A DNA stretch of 64,000 nt, from positions 1,116,001 through 1,180,000 of the forward strand of contig NW_002476481.1 of assembly GCF_000189635.1 (NCBI RefSeq), read 5' to 3'. This stretch comes from Tetrahymena thermophila SB210. Its lineage: Eukaryota > Ciliophora > Oligohymenophorea > Hymenostomatida > Tetrahymenidae. A program made the translations under genes and the position numbers. Below the pieces are notes generated by a model. That model searched no databases. It had not been told where the DNA came from and was given only the letters and a program-made list of their open reading frames with translations. Below are positions 13,251-26,590 of the stretch, piece after piece. Every line of letters begins with the position of its first letter. The stretch's first letter is position 1.

Positions 13251-14296
13251 AATTAATTAATGACTAGGAATAAATAGTTTATAATGATTTGTTAAAATTA
13301 AATATTTTTTTTTCAACGATAATTAAGTGTCAAAAAAACAATGTTTAATATCTTACCTTTTAAATTGAAATAGGGAGATGTAAAAATAAATTGAGAAGCA
13401 ATTTTCAAATGCTAAATGAGAATAAAAATAGATAGTAGTTGATTGAATAGTGAACAGTAGCTGATTTGGTGTAAACAATAAATATGAAAAAACATATTTT
13501 AACTTAATACTTTCACAGTAATTTAAAAGAAACAAACGTTTATAATTAATTAGAATATTTATTTAAATTTATATTATTTATAATTCATAATAAGTATGTG
13601 TATTTATTTTATTATTTATATTATTTCTATTTTTTTATTTTTGAATAAATAAAATAATTAAGAAATTATTTAATAAACTTACTTAGAGATACCAAAACTC
13701 AACATAAATAAAGTACTTTAAAATTATTATATCATTAAATATTTATTTTTTGTGGTTATTGAGTTATTCTAATATTAATAATTCTAATATTTTACTTAAG
13801 CCTGATTTTTAAATTCATATAATATTACTGTAAATACTCATTAATTAAGGCATTCGCTAAGTATAAAAAAATAAATTAATTAAGATATTATGTTATTTGA
13901 TTTTTTAAAAATTTAAGGAAAAAATACATTAATTAATGAGCATTTACAGTATATTAATTGATTTATTTATATATTTACAATATAATTTAAACTATGTTTT
14001 AAATTTATCAGTTAAATAATAAAGTTAATAGAAATATTCAATAATTCTTACTATATACAAAATAGAAATATCATTTATATAAGTTTATTTTAATTTATTT
14101 TCATTCAAGATAAAAATCTTTTATATGTTTTTTATGGATTTGTTTTATTTGTAAAAAAAAATTATTTAGCTTTATTTTTATTCAATTACATGCATGGTTT
14201 AACTTTATAGGTTCAATTTTTTTATTTATGTTTCCATTTTTTATTTTTCAATTCTATTTATATTTAGAGTTTCATTTTTATTATTATAAAAACACT
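13251..14296. other. Intergenic spacer between convergent genes
   Basis: AT-rich spacer lying between the 3' ends of the RS-rich gene and the downstream kelch gene. It contains the inverted-repeat element at 13827-13950. Nothing else stands out. Confidence 0.5.
13827..13950. mobile_element. MITE-like element with 22-bp terminal inverted repeats and 5-bp TSD
   Basis: A 124-bp segment starts with ACTGTAAATACTCATTAATT and ends with the reverse complement of ACTGTAAATGCTCATTAATT, about 21 of 22 terminal bases matching. It is bracketed by ATATT on both sides (13822-13826 and 13951-13955), the pattern of a target-site duplication. The ~80-bp interior has no coding capacity. It looks like a non-autonomous DNA transposon relic retained in the macronucleus. 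Because the region is AT-rich, the 5-bp flank match alone is weak; the TIR match is the stronger evidence. Confidence 0.6.
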
Positions 14297-15578
14297 TCAA
14301 AAATAGGTAAATGAGCATTGCTTTAATGTGTGATCTTTGAGTTTCTTAATGAAAGAACTAAGTGTCTTTGCCATCAAATCAATATGAGGAACTTAGGATA
14401 GAGCTGCAGAAGTGTAATTCTTGGAGATATCAACACACTCAACATATGGCTCAAACTAGCCACCTAATACTAGAACAAAATTTTTGTAAGGCTAAATTAC
14501 TTTGTGGAGACACCTGCTCTAAATCATTTGATTAAGTTTATCCAACTTTAGTGAAAGCTGAGGCTCTTCATCATTTTGTTCTTCCTCTTCTTCATTCTCA
14601 GTTTACTTTTCAGATTATGTCTAATCTATCTCTAAAGATAATTTAGATATGTATTTAATTTCTCCACTCGAAGTCCTTCCTCCAAATAATATGATATCTG
14701 GGCGTTCCTAGTTCAATAGATTCACTTTAAGAAGAGGAGCTCCTTCCAATCCAATAGGAAATTTCACAGATATAACCTCCCAAATAGGTTAACCTTTAGA
14801 ATCTTTAGCAGGGGAATGTTAATTGTAAACTTCAATTTCATTAGGCCTAACCTACTCCATATCTCCCTTGAATCCTCCAAAAACGTATATTTTATTTGAG
14901 AAGTTAGTGACCATTGCAGATACTCTTTTAACATTTAAATTTGGTAATTTTTCCCATTTCATTGTTTCTAAATTAAATCTTTGGGTAGAATTCAATATAA
15001 CTGGATAAGTACTGTTGCTCTGTGATAAATCAGTACTTTATTTACCTCCTATCGCATAAACATATGGATAAATAGCAAGAGTAGCAAATGCATAAGCACC
15101 AACTATCATATTTTCAGTTCTCTTTCCAACAAATTTTTCAACGTCAAGTGTGTAGGTATAATTAACAGTTTTATTCATTCCATCATGCACTCCTCCCATC
15201 AACAAAATTAAATTCTTTTCTTTTACAGCAACTGCACTTTAATATTAGAATAAACGAATCTACAATGGAACACTTTTTTTCTCTATTTTAGCATTTAAGA
15301 AATCTATTTCTAATATAAAAGGATCAATATCGGTGCCGAACAAATAAGATTTTTCAACAATTAAATCTTCCTTAATTAAACTTTTAGCGATAGGAGATAA
15401 TTCAGTCTCAATATGAAATTTTTTGTCTTCTCCTTTTAAATTCGATTTTTTTAAGTCGTTGCTACTGAGAATCTTCCCATTTGAATTTTCATCTTCTTCA
15501 TTCACTTTTTCTACATTAATATTATATTAAATAACCCCATTCTATACTCCTTAAGTTATATTTGCTAGTTATTAACAT
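14297..15578 (-). CDS. Kelch-repeat protein (downstream copy of a tandem pair)
   Basis: Two exons (15548-15578 and 14297-15510, 37-bp intron in phase 1) give 414 residues. Kelch blades are visible as hydrophobic runs ending in GG (LLMGG, YAIGG, YVFGG, ILFGG, LVLGG) with the usual Trp and Tyr partners about 25-30 residues later. An acidic insert of about 30 residues separates the last two blades. Kelch propellers are protein-interaction platforms. The neighbour at 15672-17219 is a second kelch gene in the same direction; the two are only 93 bp apart. The short first exon was chosen because it supplies an ATG and the right phase; the rest of the model is firm. Confidence 0.85.
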
Positions 15579-15671
15579 TATTAAATATTTTTAGAGGATC
15601 AAAACACTAATTCAAAGAAAAATTTCTTTCCAAATTATAAAAAAGTAAAAACAATTTAAAATAAATAAACA

Positions 15672-17219
15672 TCAGTTTTTTATATATTTTTTTGTATATT
15701 AATTAGTGGGCATATATATGAAATATCTCATGGGTGAATTTTTATAATATCTAATAAAATATCTTAAATTACATTAATTTTATTGTTGTACATGAGATTA
15801 ATTAATCTTGGATGATAAAGGGATCTCATCAGGAATAGTAACAGGAGGTTAAGAATAAGAGAATAAGTCAATATCTTAGGGAGAAACAAATAAAGAAAAT
15901 GTTTGTAGCTTATCCTCTTTCCAATTATTAGCACTTTAATCGTAAACCTCAACACCATCAGTCTCTGAACCTCCAAAAATATGTACCTTATTGCTGTAAG
16001 CGATAGCTTTTTGTAAAACTCTTTTTTAGTTCATACTAGGTCCTCCTTTTATGTTAAAAAAAATAAATTAAATAGTTTATCATCAAAATGTTCTAGTTTT
16101 GTTTTTGTAATTCAATGTTTAACATGATGTTAATCAATTAATAATTTATTGAAAAATAATTTTTATTTGCTTGTTTTGGCAAACTGTAGAAAAATAAATA
16201 TTAAAAAAATAAAGCATTAATTGATTAGAATTCATCGTCTTCAAAAGCTAGAAGAAGTATGAATAGAATTGAAAATTTAGCCTTTTTAAATATCAAAGTT
16301 ATTTTTTATCTCTTTAGAAATCTGTTAAATAAGCGCTTTTTGCTTTATTATTTTGTAATACCCAATAGTTTTTAAAAAAATATTTTAATGATTTTTAATA
16401 AAAATATTTACCAAGGACAGTTTTATCACTCATACTGTATATATACATAGTATCTTATGATCCCTCTTCAGTGTTTCCACCAACGATAATAAATTTATCT
16501 TTTGCTTAAGTAGGTGGCAAAAAGTGAGCAGCTGAGAATAGAGAACCACACTCTAACCCTCTCGAAAGCTTAAAATCTAATAAAACCCATCGGTCATTGC
16601 TCTCATCATATCTTTCAATAGCCCTTGAACGATGCATTTTGCCAGTAAGTCCACCACAAACATAGAGAGAGTCCTTATATATGAAGGAAAAACCTGTACA
16701 TCTGGGGATATTTAACTTACTAATTTTCTCCCATTTATGAATAAAAAAGTTAAATCTTTCGCATTATGACCTAATAGCACTGTCGTCATCATCACCATAA
16801 TCTCTTCCACCAATTGCATATAGTTTACCTTTATGGAATATGCTAATGTGGGTATATCTTGGACATATCATATTTGGTAATCTAATTGCTCTATTGTTAA
16901 TGCTATCATAAATATATGCCTGGCTACTTATTTCTGAAGCAGATGAACTCAATCCTCCTGTAATAAATATTTCTCTATTAGATAAATGTACTAAACAAGA
17001 ATAATTCCATATTGTCATTCCTTGAGGCACCAAAAGTGCTTTAAATTTTTATGTTAGTGCATCATAAGCAAATATTCTTTACTCATTTTCTTAAGTTACG
17101 CCCATGACTACAACTTAAATATTTTAAATATCTTTTCCTGAAACTGTTGAAAAATGCTCTCCCATGCTATTTTCATAAACTAAAACTTGCTATTAATTTT
17201 TATCCTAAACGCACCCCAT
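15672..17219 (-). CDS. Kelch-repeat protein (upstream copy of a tandem pair)
   Basis: Two exons (16412-17219 and 15672-16045) separated by a 366-bp phase-1 intron give 393 residues. Blades show the kelch signature (IFITGG, YAIGG, YVCGG, IIVGG, HIFGG) with ERF/ERY...W spacing. The protein starts Met-Gly-Cys, which could mark N-terminal lipidation, but Asp at the sixth position fits the myristoylation consensus poorly. The C-terminal tail after the fifth blade is Asn/Gln-rich and basic. It probably arose with the neighbouring kelch gene by tandem duplication, although the two are now well diverged. Confidence 0.85.
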
Positions 17220-18374
17220 CTTTATCTATTTAAACAGATTAAAACTGATTTTAAAAATATCTTTTTTGAGTAATATTTACTTAATTATAATTTATCTATT
17301 ATCTCTCTAACAATCAAATGTGTGTAGGTAGGATTTTTGCAGAATGATTTTTCTTGAGTGTATTTAACTAAGAAATGCTAGTCTAAAATTTATTTAACTA
17401 TTAGCTTTAATTCTTCACTCCAAATTATGGATTTTCGATCTTTCTTTTTTTGTTTTTTATGTGGCTACGCTTTATTGGTGGACTTTCCTTTTGAGTTGAT
17501 TATAAATTCTCTACTAAGTCAAACACTATAAAATATTAGTGAGCTACACTGGTACTATTTTTAAATTTTTATAGACTTAATGCCTCGTGCTGAGTAGTTT
17601 TATTGGCTAAAATAAGAAATAAATTATTTTAGAAATTAAAAAATTTTTGTAAAAATAATTATTATGATTATTAGAATAAGTTTGTTACTTATTTTATATA
17701 TTTTGCTTGCAAATTATTAAAAGGTAATTCTTTCTTGTAAATGAACTTTATTTTTCTTCAAAAACTATTTGAAAAATACGCAATCAAAATTTATGGCTAT
17801 TTTTTGTTTTATTTTGAATCAATCAATCAATTTTTGATGCTATTTTTGAACTAATTACTCACTGTATAGCTTATAATACGTCTTTAAATTGAAAATCTTA
17901 CTCTTATCATTAGCTAATTTTATAAGTAAACTTCATTCTTATTCATGATAAATAATATATTTGCCAAAAATTGTTTGTTTGTTTGTTTATTTATTTATTT
18001 AGACTTGATAACAAACCAAAATTTATCACTAATTATTTATACACCAACAAGTTATCTAGGATTGAATTTAAAAAATAAATGAGTAAATAATTCTTCATGA
18101 TTTATTTAAAAACAAATTTTAATTTAAGAATTATTTAATTTATTTAATTTTGCATAAAATAAATACAGATATTTCAAAAAGACTACCACCAATTTCCAGA
18201 ATAATTTTAAAATATTTTTACAAAATAAAATTAATATATAAAGAAAAATAAATAAAGAGTTTATTTGTTAGATATATACTTATGAATATATTACAGAAAA
18301 ATAGAGATGCATAGAAAAATAAATATATAATATTTAAAAATAGTATCTATTGATAATTTATAATAATTATTATA
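17220..18374. other. Intergenic spacer with a less AT-rich patch
   Basis: About 1.15 kb between two minus-strand genes. The part at about 17300-17620 is clearly less AT-rich than typical spacer here (for example GTGGCTACGCTTTATTGGTGG at its centre) but has no ciliate-code reading frame that resembles protein. It could hold the promoter of the upstream kelch gene or a noncoding RNA. A TTTG/TTTA run lies at 17968-18000. Confidence 0.45.
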
Positions 18375-21300
18375 TCAAAACTTAATTTTTAAAGAAGATT
18401 TGATCATGCTAAGGATATTTACATCTTCAGCTGCTCTTTCGATTGGCAGTAGAAGCAGACCACGTCTTAAATAAATGAAAGGTGAGAGAAAATATATTTT
18501 AAAAAGTACAAATATAAGTATAAATAAGATTGTATTAAGTATTCCTGCAACTATGTAAAAAATAGAAAGGTATCCAGATATCATATTCAACTAAGAGCTT
18601 GTGTAGTCTTTAAAAATTGTGATAAGTTAGTCTATCATTCTAAATTAAAGAAATGATATTATGTTTTCATCATAGTATGTCCCAATATTAAAAAGCATGA
18701 CGATACTATAGTCGTTTTCAGTTTCAAGCTTTCTATTTCTAATAATTTCTAAAACATTAATGATAGAGTTTTAAAAACCATTATCCATAAGACTGCTCTA
18801 AGTATTTATGCATAGTTACTATTCTTAAGGTGTATATATGCTTGTCAAGTTGCAAGTACCCCTTGAAGAAACTATAGACTCTATTTGATTCTAATATTGC
18901 TTAGGAATATTTGAATCTTCAATCAACTTTAAAAAATCAATAGTAAAATATTCTATGGTTAGATTTAGTTCGTTATTATAGAAAGCAGTAAAGTTTGCTC
19001 TTTCAGTTTTATTAAATAAATAAACTTAATAATTAGAGTAGTTAGTGTAAAATCTGTCAACTTCAAGTAGATCTTCTGCTATATTCATAAAACTATAAGA
19101 GTTTACTCCTTTCAAAAAATTGCTGTTATTGTTGATAACAGTGTCAAAGCCAGAGAGTAACTAGCTCACTAGCACTAATCCCTATATAAAAATTTAATAA
19201 ATAACATTATTAAAAATGAAAATTTATTTTAATTACTGTAGCTCCTATTATGCTGCTCAAAAGGAATAAAATTATCAATATTAGGTATGATGAAGTGATT
19301 CCTACACTTTAGTCATTAATTCTGTCACTAAGATAAATGTTTTTTTTTCTGTAAGAAGAAGATCCTTTATTTATCTAAGAAGCTTCTTACTGCTCATTGG
19401 ATAGGATTTCTTATTGAATTATTAAAGGCTCATACAAATACTCTTATTCATTCGACTTGATTTGCTACTAGCACATCTTGCCTTTAGCTATTTGCACCTA
19501 ACCTTCCTTTTCAGTAATATGAGAGATCAATTTGAGGAGCTTTTCCTTTTTACTCTTAATCATAGTAGCTCCTCTAAATATGAGAGAAAATAAGAATACT
19601 GTAAAAACTTAAAAGCATAAGTAAAGAATTAAATTAGTAATAATAGTATTTAGCCTTTGTTGTTGTAGGAAACTCTAAACATTATCTGTAAAGGCAGAGA
19701 AGATTGTCTAGCTAGATATTATTGGCATCAAAGTTGTACCAAGATACTCTTCCCCAGTAATAGTTGGCTAATTTAAATATAGATAGTAGTAATCCATAAT
19801 AGATTTTAAAAAATTGTTAATGGAAGTCTAAATTTTTAAAAATTCTTCATGAATTGGTGTATTAATATTTTCTAAGTCAGTAAATACTTCTTGCTTTTGA
19901 AATTAATTTTGAAAATTGAACTCTATTTAAGTTTCAAAGTATGATTCATATTGGTTTCTTAAATCAGTATATCCTTCATTAGAAATAACATCCAAGTAAC
20001 TGCTATAAGAATCAGGTACTTTTGTAGCAGTTAAAAGAAGCTTATAATTCATATAGTCTATGAAGATATTCAAAGGCTTTGATATTTCTTAAGTCATCCA
20101 CATTACTGTCATAGACTACTAAAAGACTTATATGCTTTGATAGAGTAAAGATAATGCTATTGAAATAAATATGATAAAGCTAATTATTTAGAAAAAGAAA
20201 TAAATTCCAAATAATTTTATTTCCTATGGCGGAGATGGATCATTCGATATCTTGTTAATGATCTTGATATTTGTTGTGATAGCTTATTGCTACTGAACTT
20301 CATGGAATTCTCCATTTTATTAGTTTCTACCAAATGTCCTTTATCTGGATGCGTTAGAATCATCTTCCATACCGAAAATATTTCTTGTTTATTCGGTATA
20401 GCTGCTAAACGTCTAATTGATATCTTTCATAGACATAATATTTTATTCGTCTTCAGATTCTACTAATTCTTCATCATCATCTTCATCATAATCTTCATCA
20501 TCGTCGTCATCATCATTAGATTCAGATTAATTCTCAGACTCAAGAAGTTTAGTTTCTTCCTCCAGCTTTTTAAGAGCAGCTTCCTAAATGTACTCAAAAG
20601 AGTGAGCTTCAGTTGTTTCATTCCTTGAGCTGTTTAACATCAAGGAATTTTCTGATTTTTCAGCATAAACTAAATTTTACTAATTTTACTACTGCTACAT
20701 TAATTGCTATTGCAATTTTTTTTCTTTTAGTTGTTTTAATGCTTAAGAATATGTATGCTTTTATTGTTTTTTCTCATGTTTTTTGCTTTCTTCTTAAGAA
20801 GTATGACTTCTATTAAATTTATTTTTCGCTTTTTATTTAAAAAAAATGAAAAAAATAAATTTATTTAAAATAAAAAATTTTGAAAAAAAATTGATGATAT
20901 TTAATTATTAATTTTTTTTTCTCTAAAAAATGAAATCTTTTGTATTGATTTTTTCATTTATTTTAATAAATCAATTATTAGAAAATAAAATATTTATTTA
21001 CAAAGCTATTGTGAGAATTCCTTGTTTTGATCTTCAAAGTAAGAAGATTTTTAAATTGAGTTTTGATTGATATTGCCAATTTAATTTTGGCTATCAATTG
21101 ATATCATATCTTCAGAAAATTGAACAGCACTTTCGTTTAATGTTTTTTGAGTCCTTACTTTTCTCTTGTTTGAAGGGGAATTATTCTAGGTACTTATTAA
21201 CATTTTTGAGGTTTATTGCTTTGAAAACTTAGAAGTGCTAGATTTTGCAAGAGATTTGATAGTTTCTTAATTTTTTTCTATCGTTTATGTAGTTTAAACT

Positions 21301-24300
21301 AGTTCTTCGTTAACTTAATTTAGAAGATTATTCACCTATCTCAGCTAATTTTCAAGTTCTTGCTTCTTTTCTATGTATTGCTAAACAGGTATCAAATTCA
21401 AATCACTTTATTCTTTTGATTTTATTTATTTCTAGTTAAAACTAGATTATTTAGAATACTCCTCATTTGAATCATTTTTTGCATGTACCTTGCTCTTAGT
21501 CTTTTTCATGCTTTGATGTTAAAAATTCTGGTCACTTACCTGTTAATGGTGGAGTGATTAACTAAATTAGCTTTAGTTGAGAGCATTCCATTTCTTTTGT
21601 TGTTAGTTATTCTCCATATTATCTTAAATACTTGTTAAACTGCTTTCCTAAATAGTGCTTGATTAATAAATATGTTCTAATTAAAATTACTTCTTATTTT
21701 ATTAAATATCATTTTCCATTTTAAATAACTTAATTTGTTCATTAATTGTTTAAATCATGTTGGAAGCTCTCTTTCTTGCTTTATCCTCTTCATCATTAGC
21801 TTCTATTTGATTATTTAATTCTTATTATTTATCTTACCCTATTACATCTTGTTTTATTACAGCTTGCTTAATTAGCTAAGATAAGACAGTAATTCCTTTA
21901 TTTTTACCAATATCTTTAATAGTTTTCATTTTTCCCATTTGAAGAGCCATAGAAATAGACTAATTAATTGATGATTTATTGTCTCTCGAAATGTTTAAAC
22001 CTTAGAACTCTAAAATAAACATCTTTTATGTTAAAATAGAGCTGTCATCGTTAGACTCATAATTAATTGTTTCTTGTCTAACAGAGAGTTGCACATCTAT
22101 AGTTTTTACATTTTATTAGTAATACTAATCAAATACCTGTTCCTTGATTTTATGCAAATTATCATCTTCTGGATTATTGAACATAATCCCCTTCTTTGAT
22201 ACTGATTACTTCAACCTGTTGAATGTCTTCAGCATGCCACAAAAATCTATTAAAATTTACTTAATTAAATGAAAGTTATATTAAATTTACCATTGGGAAT
22301 ACATAGACGATATGATTAAACAGTAGTAGTCTAACTATGTCTGCCATCAAGCTCGTAGTTTGCAATATACTAAAGTAATATTGTAGAATAAAGAACGATA
22401 TTAGAATTCTTAATATCTTCTAACTCTAGTTTTTCATATCCAAGAGTTTCTTAAAGAAAGTAAAAAAATCCACTAGAAATATCTGTTATCCACCCTCCTT
22501 TATTTAATATTAAATATTCATATGAATTTCTTATCTTTAACATAAAGCAAGAAAAGAGCAGTTCATGGACACTATGATTAAAAAAGTAACTGTAGTAGAG
22601 CTTAATAGGAGTAATAAATCCACCTTTAGTTTAGATAAATTACATCCTATAAGAATTCATAACTCTTGGCTCAGCACCTTTAGCCAACATCTAAATGATT
22701 TGATCATGTACTGCACCTATTTAATCAGGCATTAAACTCTATGAATTATTTTCAAATAAAATTATTGTTTTCTAATAATAAATTTGATTGATTTACATTT
22801 ATTGATTTAATTGTAGAAAACTCCTCTTTAGCATATTAAAAAAACTAAGGAGTTCTTTGTGAGTGTTTTTTTATCAAAGCCTAATAATTCCTATACGTGA
22901 CTATGATGCTTATGCATTCACCTCCCATCATAGAATAAGTAGTTACTTTATCATAATCTTTTTGCTTTTGAAAAATTATATTTTAATCAATCATTCATTT
23001 TCATTAAAAAATATTTATTTATTTTCTAACTATCACAAAAATTGCTTTAATTAATAAAAATAAAAGTACAAAGAAAAGAGTTTATTATAAAATATTATCC
23101 ATTCACTCTTTTTATTAAGTTGGCAATAAATAATAAAAGATCAAATGAATATTATTTTTTATTTTTTTAACGGTTTGTTTTTGATATTCAGAAATAAAAA
23201 ATAAATACATTCAATCAAAATCAAATGGATGAAATTTGTTCTAAAAATATTTTACCTTATCTACAAGTATATTTTCTTAGAGAATTTTCTCGTATTTAGA
23301 GCATTCGATGGGATCATTTAGCAAAATGCTCCTTAGTATTATTAAAAACTTCAAGTAGTGAACATTTTCTGGAAATTCATTATGAGACTTCTTAATAGAA
23401 TTTTCAATTTTTTCTAGCTATATAATAAATGATTCTATATCTCTTTAATACTACTAATTACTGGCATACCCTTCAATCAAATTTTAGAAAATCTGATTTC
23501 TAAATTAAAGAATATCAAAAAGCTTTTCTTTGTACATATCTATGATTTCTTCACTGTGGATAATCTTTTGGAAAATAATACCTTCTTTCAACCTGTCTCT
23601 ATCGTCTTTTTTCTTTGAGAATTTTAGTTTTAGCTGATCATCTATAGTACATAGTTCAATTATGTAGGTTAAGGATTCACAAATGATTGAGCAAATATTT
23701 GACGAAATTCTTTTTGACTAAAATTTTTTAATTTCATACAGAGCCTTAGTGTATCTCTTCTTCTAGAAAATCAGGAAATCGATGTATTTGAAAAATAGCT
23801 CAGATGAATTCTAAATCTATTTTTATTTTATTTTATTTAAATATTTAAAACAAATTCTATCGAATAAAATATAAAAATAATTTAATTTCCATTTATTAGA
23901 GATTTGCATTTATTTCTCAAGCAAAAAATTTAATTTATTTTTAAATATAGGAAATAAAGTAGAAAAAAAAATTAAAGAAGTTGAAATAAATCCATAAAAA
24001 ATAATTTTATCTAAAATATTATATTTAAAAAGATTTATTTTTTATTTTCAAACAAATAAATTTTAAATTTGTTTGCAAAAAACTATTTTAATTATAAAAA
24101 AAATTAACAATTTTTTTCTTCTCTTCTACATCATTTTTTTAAGTTTTTATATTTATCAAAAATATTAAATTTGTTTATATGGACTCTAATAGTTTTTTTT
24201 AAGAGGAAAGTAGTTTTTATCTTAACATAAACAAATTTAATTAAATTGAAAATTTACAAGAAATCAAAATTTTTTATTTATTTGAATATTTTTGTGAGTT

Positions 24301-25580
24301 AGTTTAAATATAAATTTTACCCTTTTGCGTTTTTATGAATCTTCTACTTTAGTTTCAAGATAAAACTCTATGAAATCCAAAACATTTTTTTTGAAAGAAA
24401 GAGATGTCTACTTAAAGAGCTAGAAGAGACTTGGAAGACCTAAGTTATCATTTTGCTTCTAAAATTAACTGCATGGGCATGCCAGATTATCACAGATTCT
24501 TTTATGGGAAGTAAGGAATCCCATAATCTCTAAGAATTATGAATAATTAATATCACTTTAGCTCAATGTCAGCTGCAGCTTTTAGCAAATAAATAAAGTA
24601 AATTGATCTTGTTTGATGTTCTTAATATTAATTCCTTTGTGAAATAATACTTCAAATCTTCTTGATTCAGTATAGTATACTACAATGTATATTATTAAGC
24701 AAACAAAAATAGACTATTGTAGATAGTGCTATCTCTAAAATATGCTTGGAGCGACTTCTTGCATAATAATCAGTATTTCTATAACAAAAAGAGAGTATGC
24801 GCATGTTCTTTAAATGCAACTCAGTTTTAGCTATTTCTTTGGGATGTTAATGATATGAATATTAAAGATATAATATAACGAGTAGAAAATTCCGCAAATG
24901 TATACTCCTGCTTTTATATTTTATTATTGCATCAGCTGCTAGAGTGTAGTAATGAGCATAACTAACAGTAATGAATCTTCTGCTTACGGTTTACTTACGT
25001 TTTGGTCTGTAAATTAAATTTCACGATAAATATAAGTAATAGTCAAGCTGTTAAATATTAACAAGATGGCTGGTATAGCAATAAGAAGAATAAAGTAATT
25101 TGATGATATATAAGAGCTGCTAAATTATTAAGTAGCTAAGTTTATAAGCAAATCAACTTTTGCTATCATAAAGAAATGATTATTCCACTCGCAGCAAATC
25201 AAAGTCATGTTTATGTAATGAGAATACTTGATAAAATCTTTCAAAATGTTATTTTGATTGAAATTTGATATTTTCCACATAGAGTAGCAAAAATAAACTT
25301 CAAACAAGAAAACAAAAGCCAGGCTTATAACAGGGTCAATTATTTGTTGCTTGTGAATGAGATAAAAGGGTCTAAAAAGTTATAAAAAGTAATCATATCC
25401 CTGTAAATAAGTATCTGCTTCATTTGAGCTATTAACATTCATATCAAATATGCTAATAAGCTAAAAAAAGTAGACAATATTTTATGCAAAAAAGAATATC
25501 TGTGTGTGCTTTTTTTGATTGCTTTTGACAAATAAAAAATAAAATATAGATGCTGCTTTTTTTACTAAATCTAATTTCAT
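18375..25580 (-). CDS. Large multi-pass membrane protein with PAS-like domain (ciliate TmcB-like family)
   Basis: Seven exons (25580-24321, 23816-23256, 22964-22797, 22738-22291, 22246-21002, 20828-19237, 19181-18375) with consistent phases give 2026 residues. Residues 1-330 hold about eight hydrophobic segments; H359...C363...C368-P-C370 matches the HxxxC...CPC motif I associate with ciliate TmcB-like proteins. After a helical linker (421-607) comes a PAS-like segment with the hallmark IN-SLMP...HD..I (around 660-680) and a second LGY-type PAS stretch near 775-800. A long Gln/Asn-rich and acidic cytoplasmic linker leads to four more membrane segments and a large Asn-glycosylatable loop. It is likely a sensory membrane protein. 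The 173-bp intron at 20829-21001 is the least certain join; without it the model would split in two. Confidence 0.75.
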
Positions 25581-26101
25581 TTTCAACTAGTTTTAAAATA
25601 TTTTTTATTTATTTATTTGCTATTTTGATCTTTATTCCTACTTATTTATTGATTCTTCCTAAGATTGTTCTACTTAAACTAAATATTACTAAATTAAGTT
25701 TTAGCTAATTATTTATTATTCGTTATTACTTAAATTTACTTTCACTCAACTCTTAAATGTTTCAATATAAAACAGGCAATTAACAACAGTTGAAATATGT
25801 TTATAAATAAATATCATTGTTTTTTTTATTTATTTAAATTGTAATCTCTTAAAAAGTAGTAACATTTTTAGCGATTAATAGATTGAAATTAGATTTAACA
25901 ATTTTTTACCTTTCTCATTCAAATTTTGATATCTGAATTCTTATTTTTGGAATTATTATTTTTTTACAATAATGCCATTTAAATTAAATATGTTTGTTGC
26001 TATTAAATTAATAAAGAAATAAAGAAATAATACCTTTTTAAAAAGAAGTTAAGTTATTAAATTTTATTAAAAAAAATTCATATCAAATCGATAATAAACT
26101 G
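25581..26101. other. Intergenic spacer
   Basis: AT-rich flank containing the probable promoter of the minus-strand membrane-protein gene. It ends where the tandem repeat begins. No gene was seen. Confidence 0.5.
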
Positions 26102-26590
26102 TATGAAAAATTATAAAAGCTAACTTATAAATATTGGAGGTATATAAATTAATTAATAGGAGAGAAGTAATCAAATAAATATTTTTTTTAGTTTATTCAA
26201 ATTTTTCAGTAAAGGTTTTCGTTAACTTTTGTAAAAGCTTAGTTTCGTAAATTTGTTTTTGGTAAAAAAAAAAGCAGAAAAAAAAATATTATGTAATTTT
26301 TAGTTTCTTAAAAATATTATATTTATTCTTTATTAGCAAAAATAATTCATATAAAAACAATGATATCTGAATATTAAGCTTAATAAAACTAATTTTTTTA
26401 AAATAATAAAATTTCGTAGAATCAAATAAAAAAATTTATTTAAAATATTTCAATATAATTTTATACTGGCTAATATGCGATTTTAATTTGAATTTAAAAG
26501 TTTGAAACTAATTTAAATATTCATTTTATGGTTTTTTTATTATCAATTTATTAATTCAAATTAACTGTTCGTCTTGATTTCCATAGACTT
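26102..26590. repeat. Tandem duplicate, copy 1 (LRR-gene 3' end plus flank)
   Basis: This 489-bp unit is strongly similar to 26591-27085. It begins with TATGAAAAATTATAAAAGCT and ends with TTGATTTCCATAGACTT. Read on the minus strand, its start is a copy of the last ~50 coding bases of the LRR gene (including a matching stop codon), followed by that gene's 3' flank. It carries no upstream LRR exon, so it is a partial, non-functional duplicate. Confidence 0.8.

Noticed and set aside
18375-20640. Independent four-helix membrane gene starting at an ATG at 20640
   Set aside because: Coding-like sequence continues upstream of that ATG in the same frame to about 20828 and joins the PAS-containing exon through a phase-matched intron, so I prefer one gene.
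22797-22964. Alternative reading frame in the PAS exon with a GTTTTT donor
   Set aside because: It gave a plausible peptide but required a non-typical donor; the other frame uses a GTAAAT donor, keeps phase 0 and produces the expected IN-SLMP junction.
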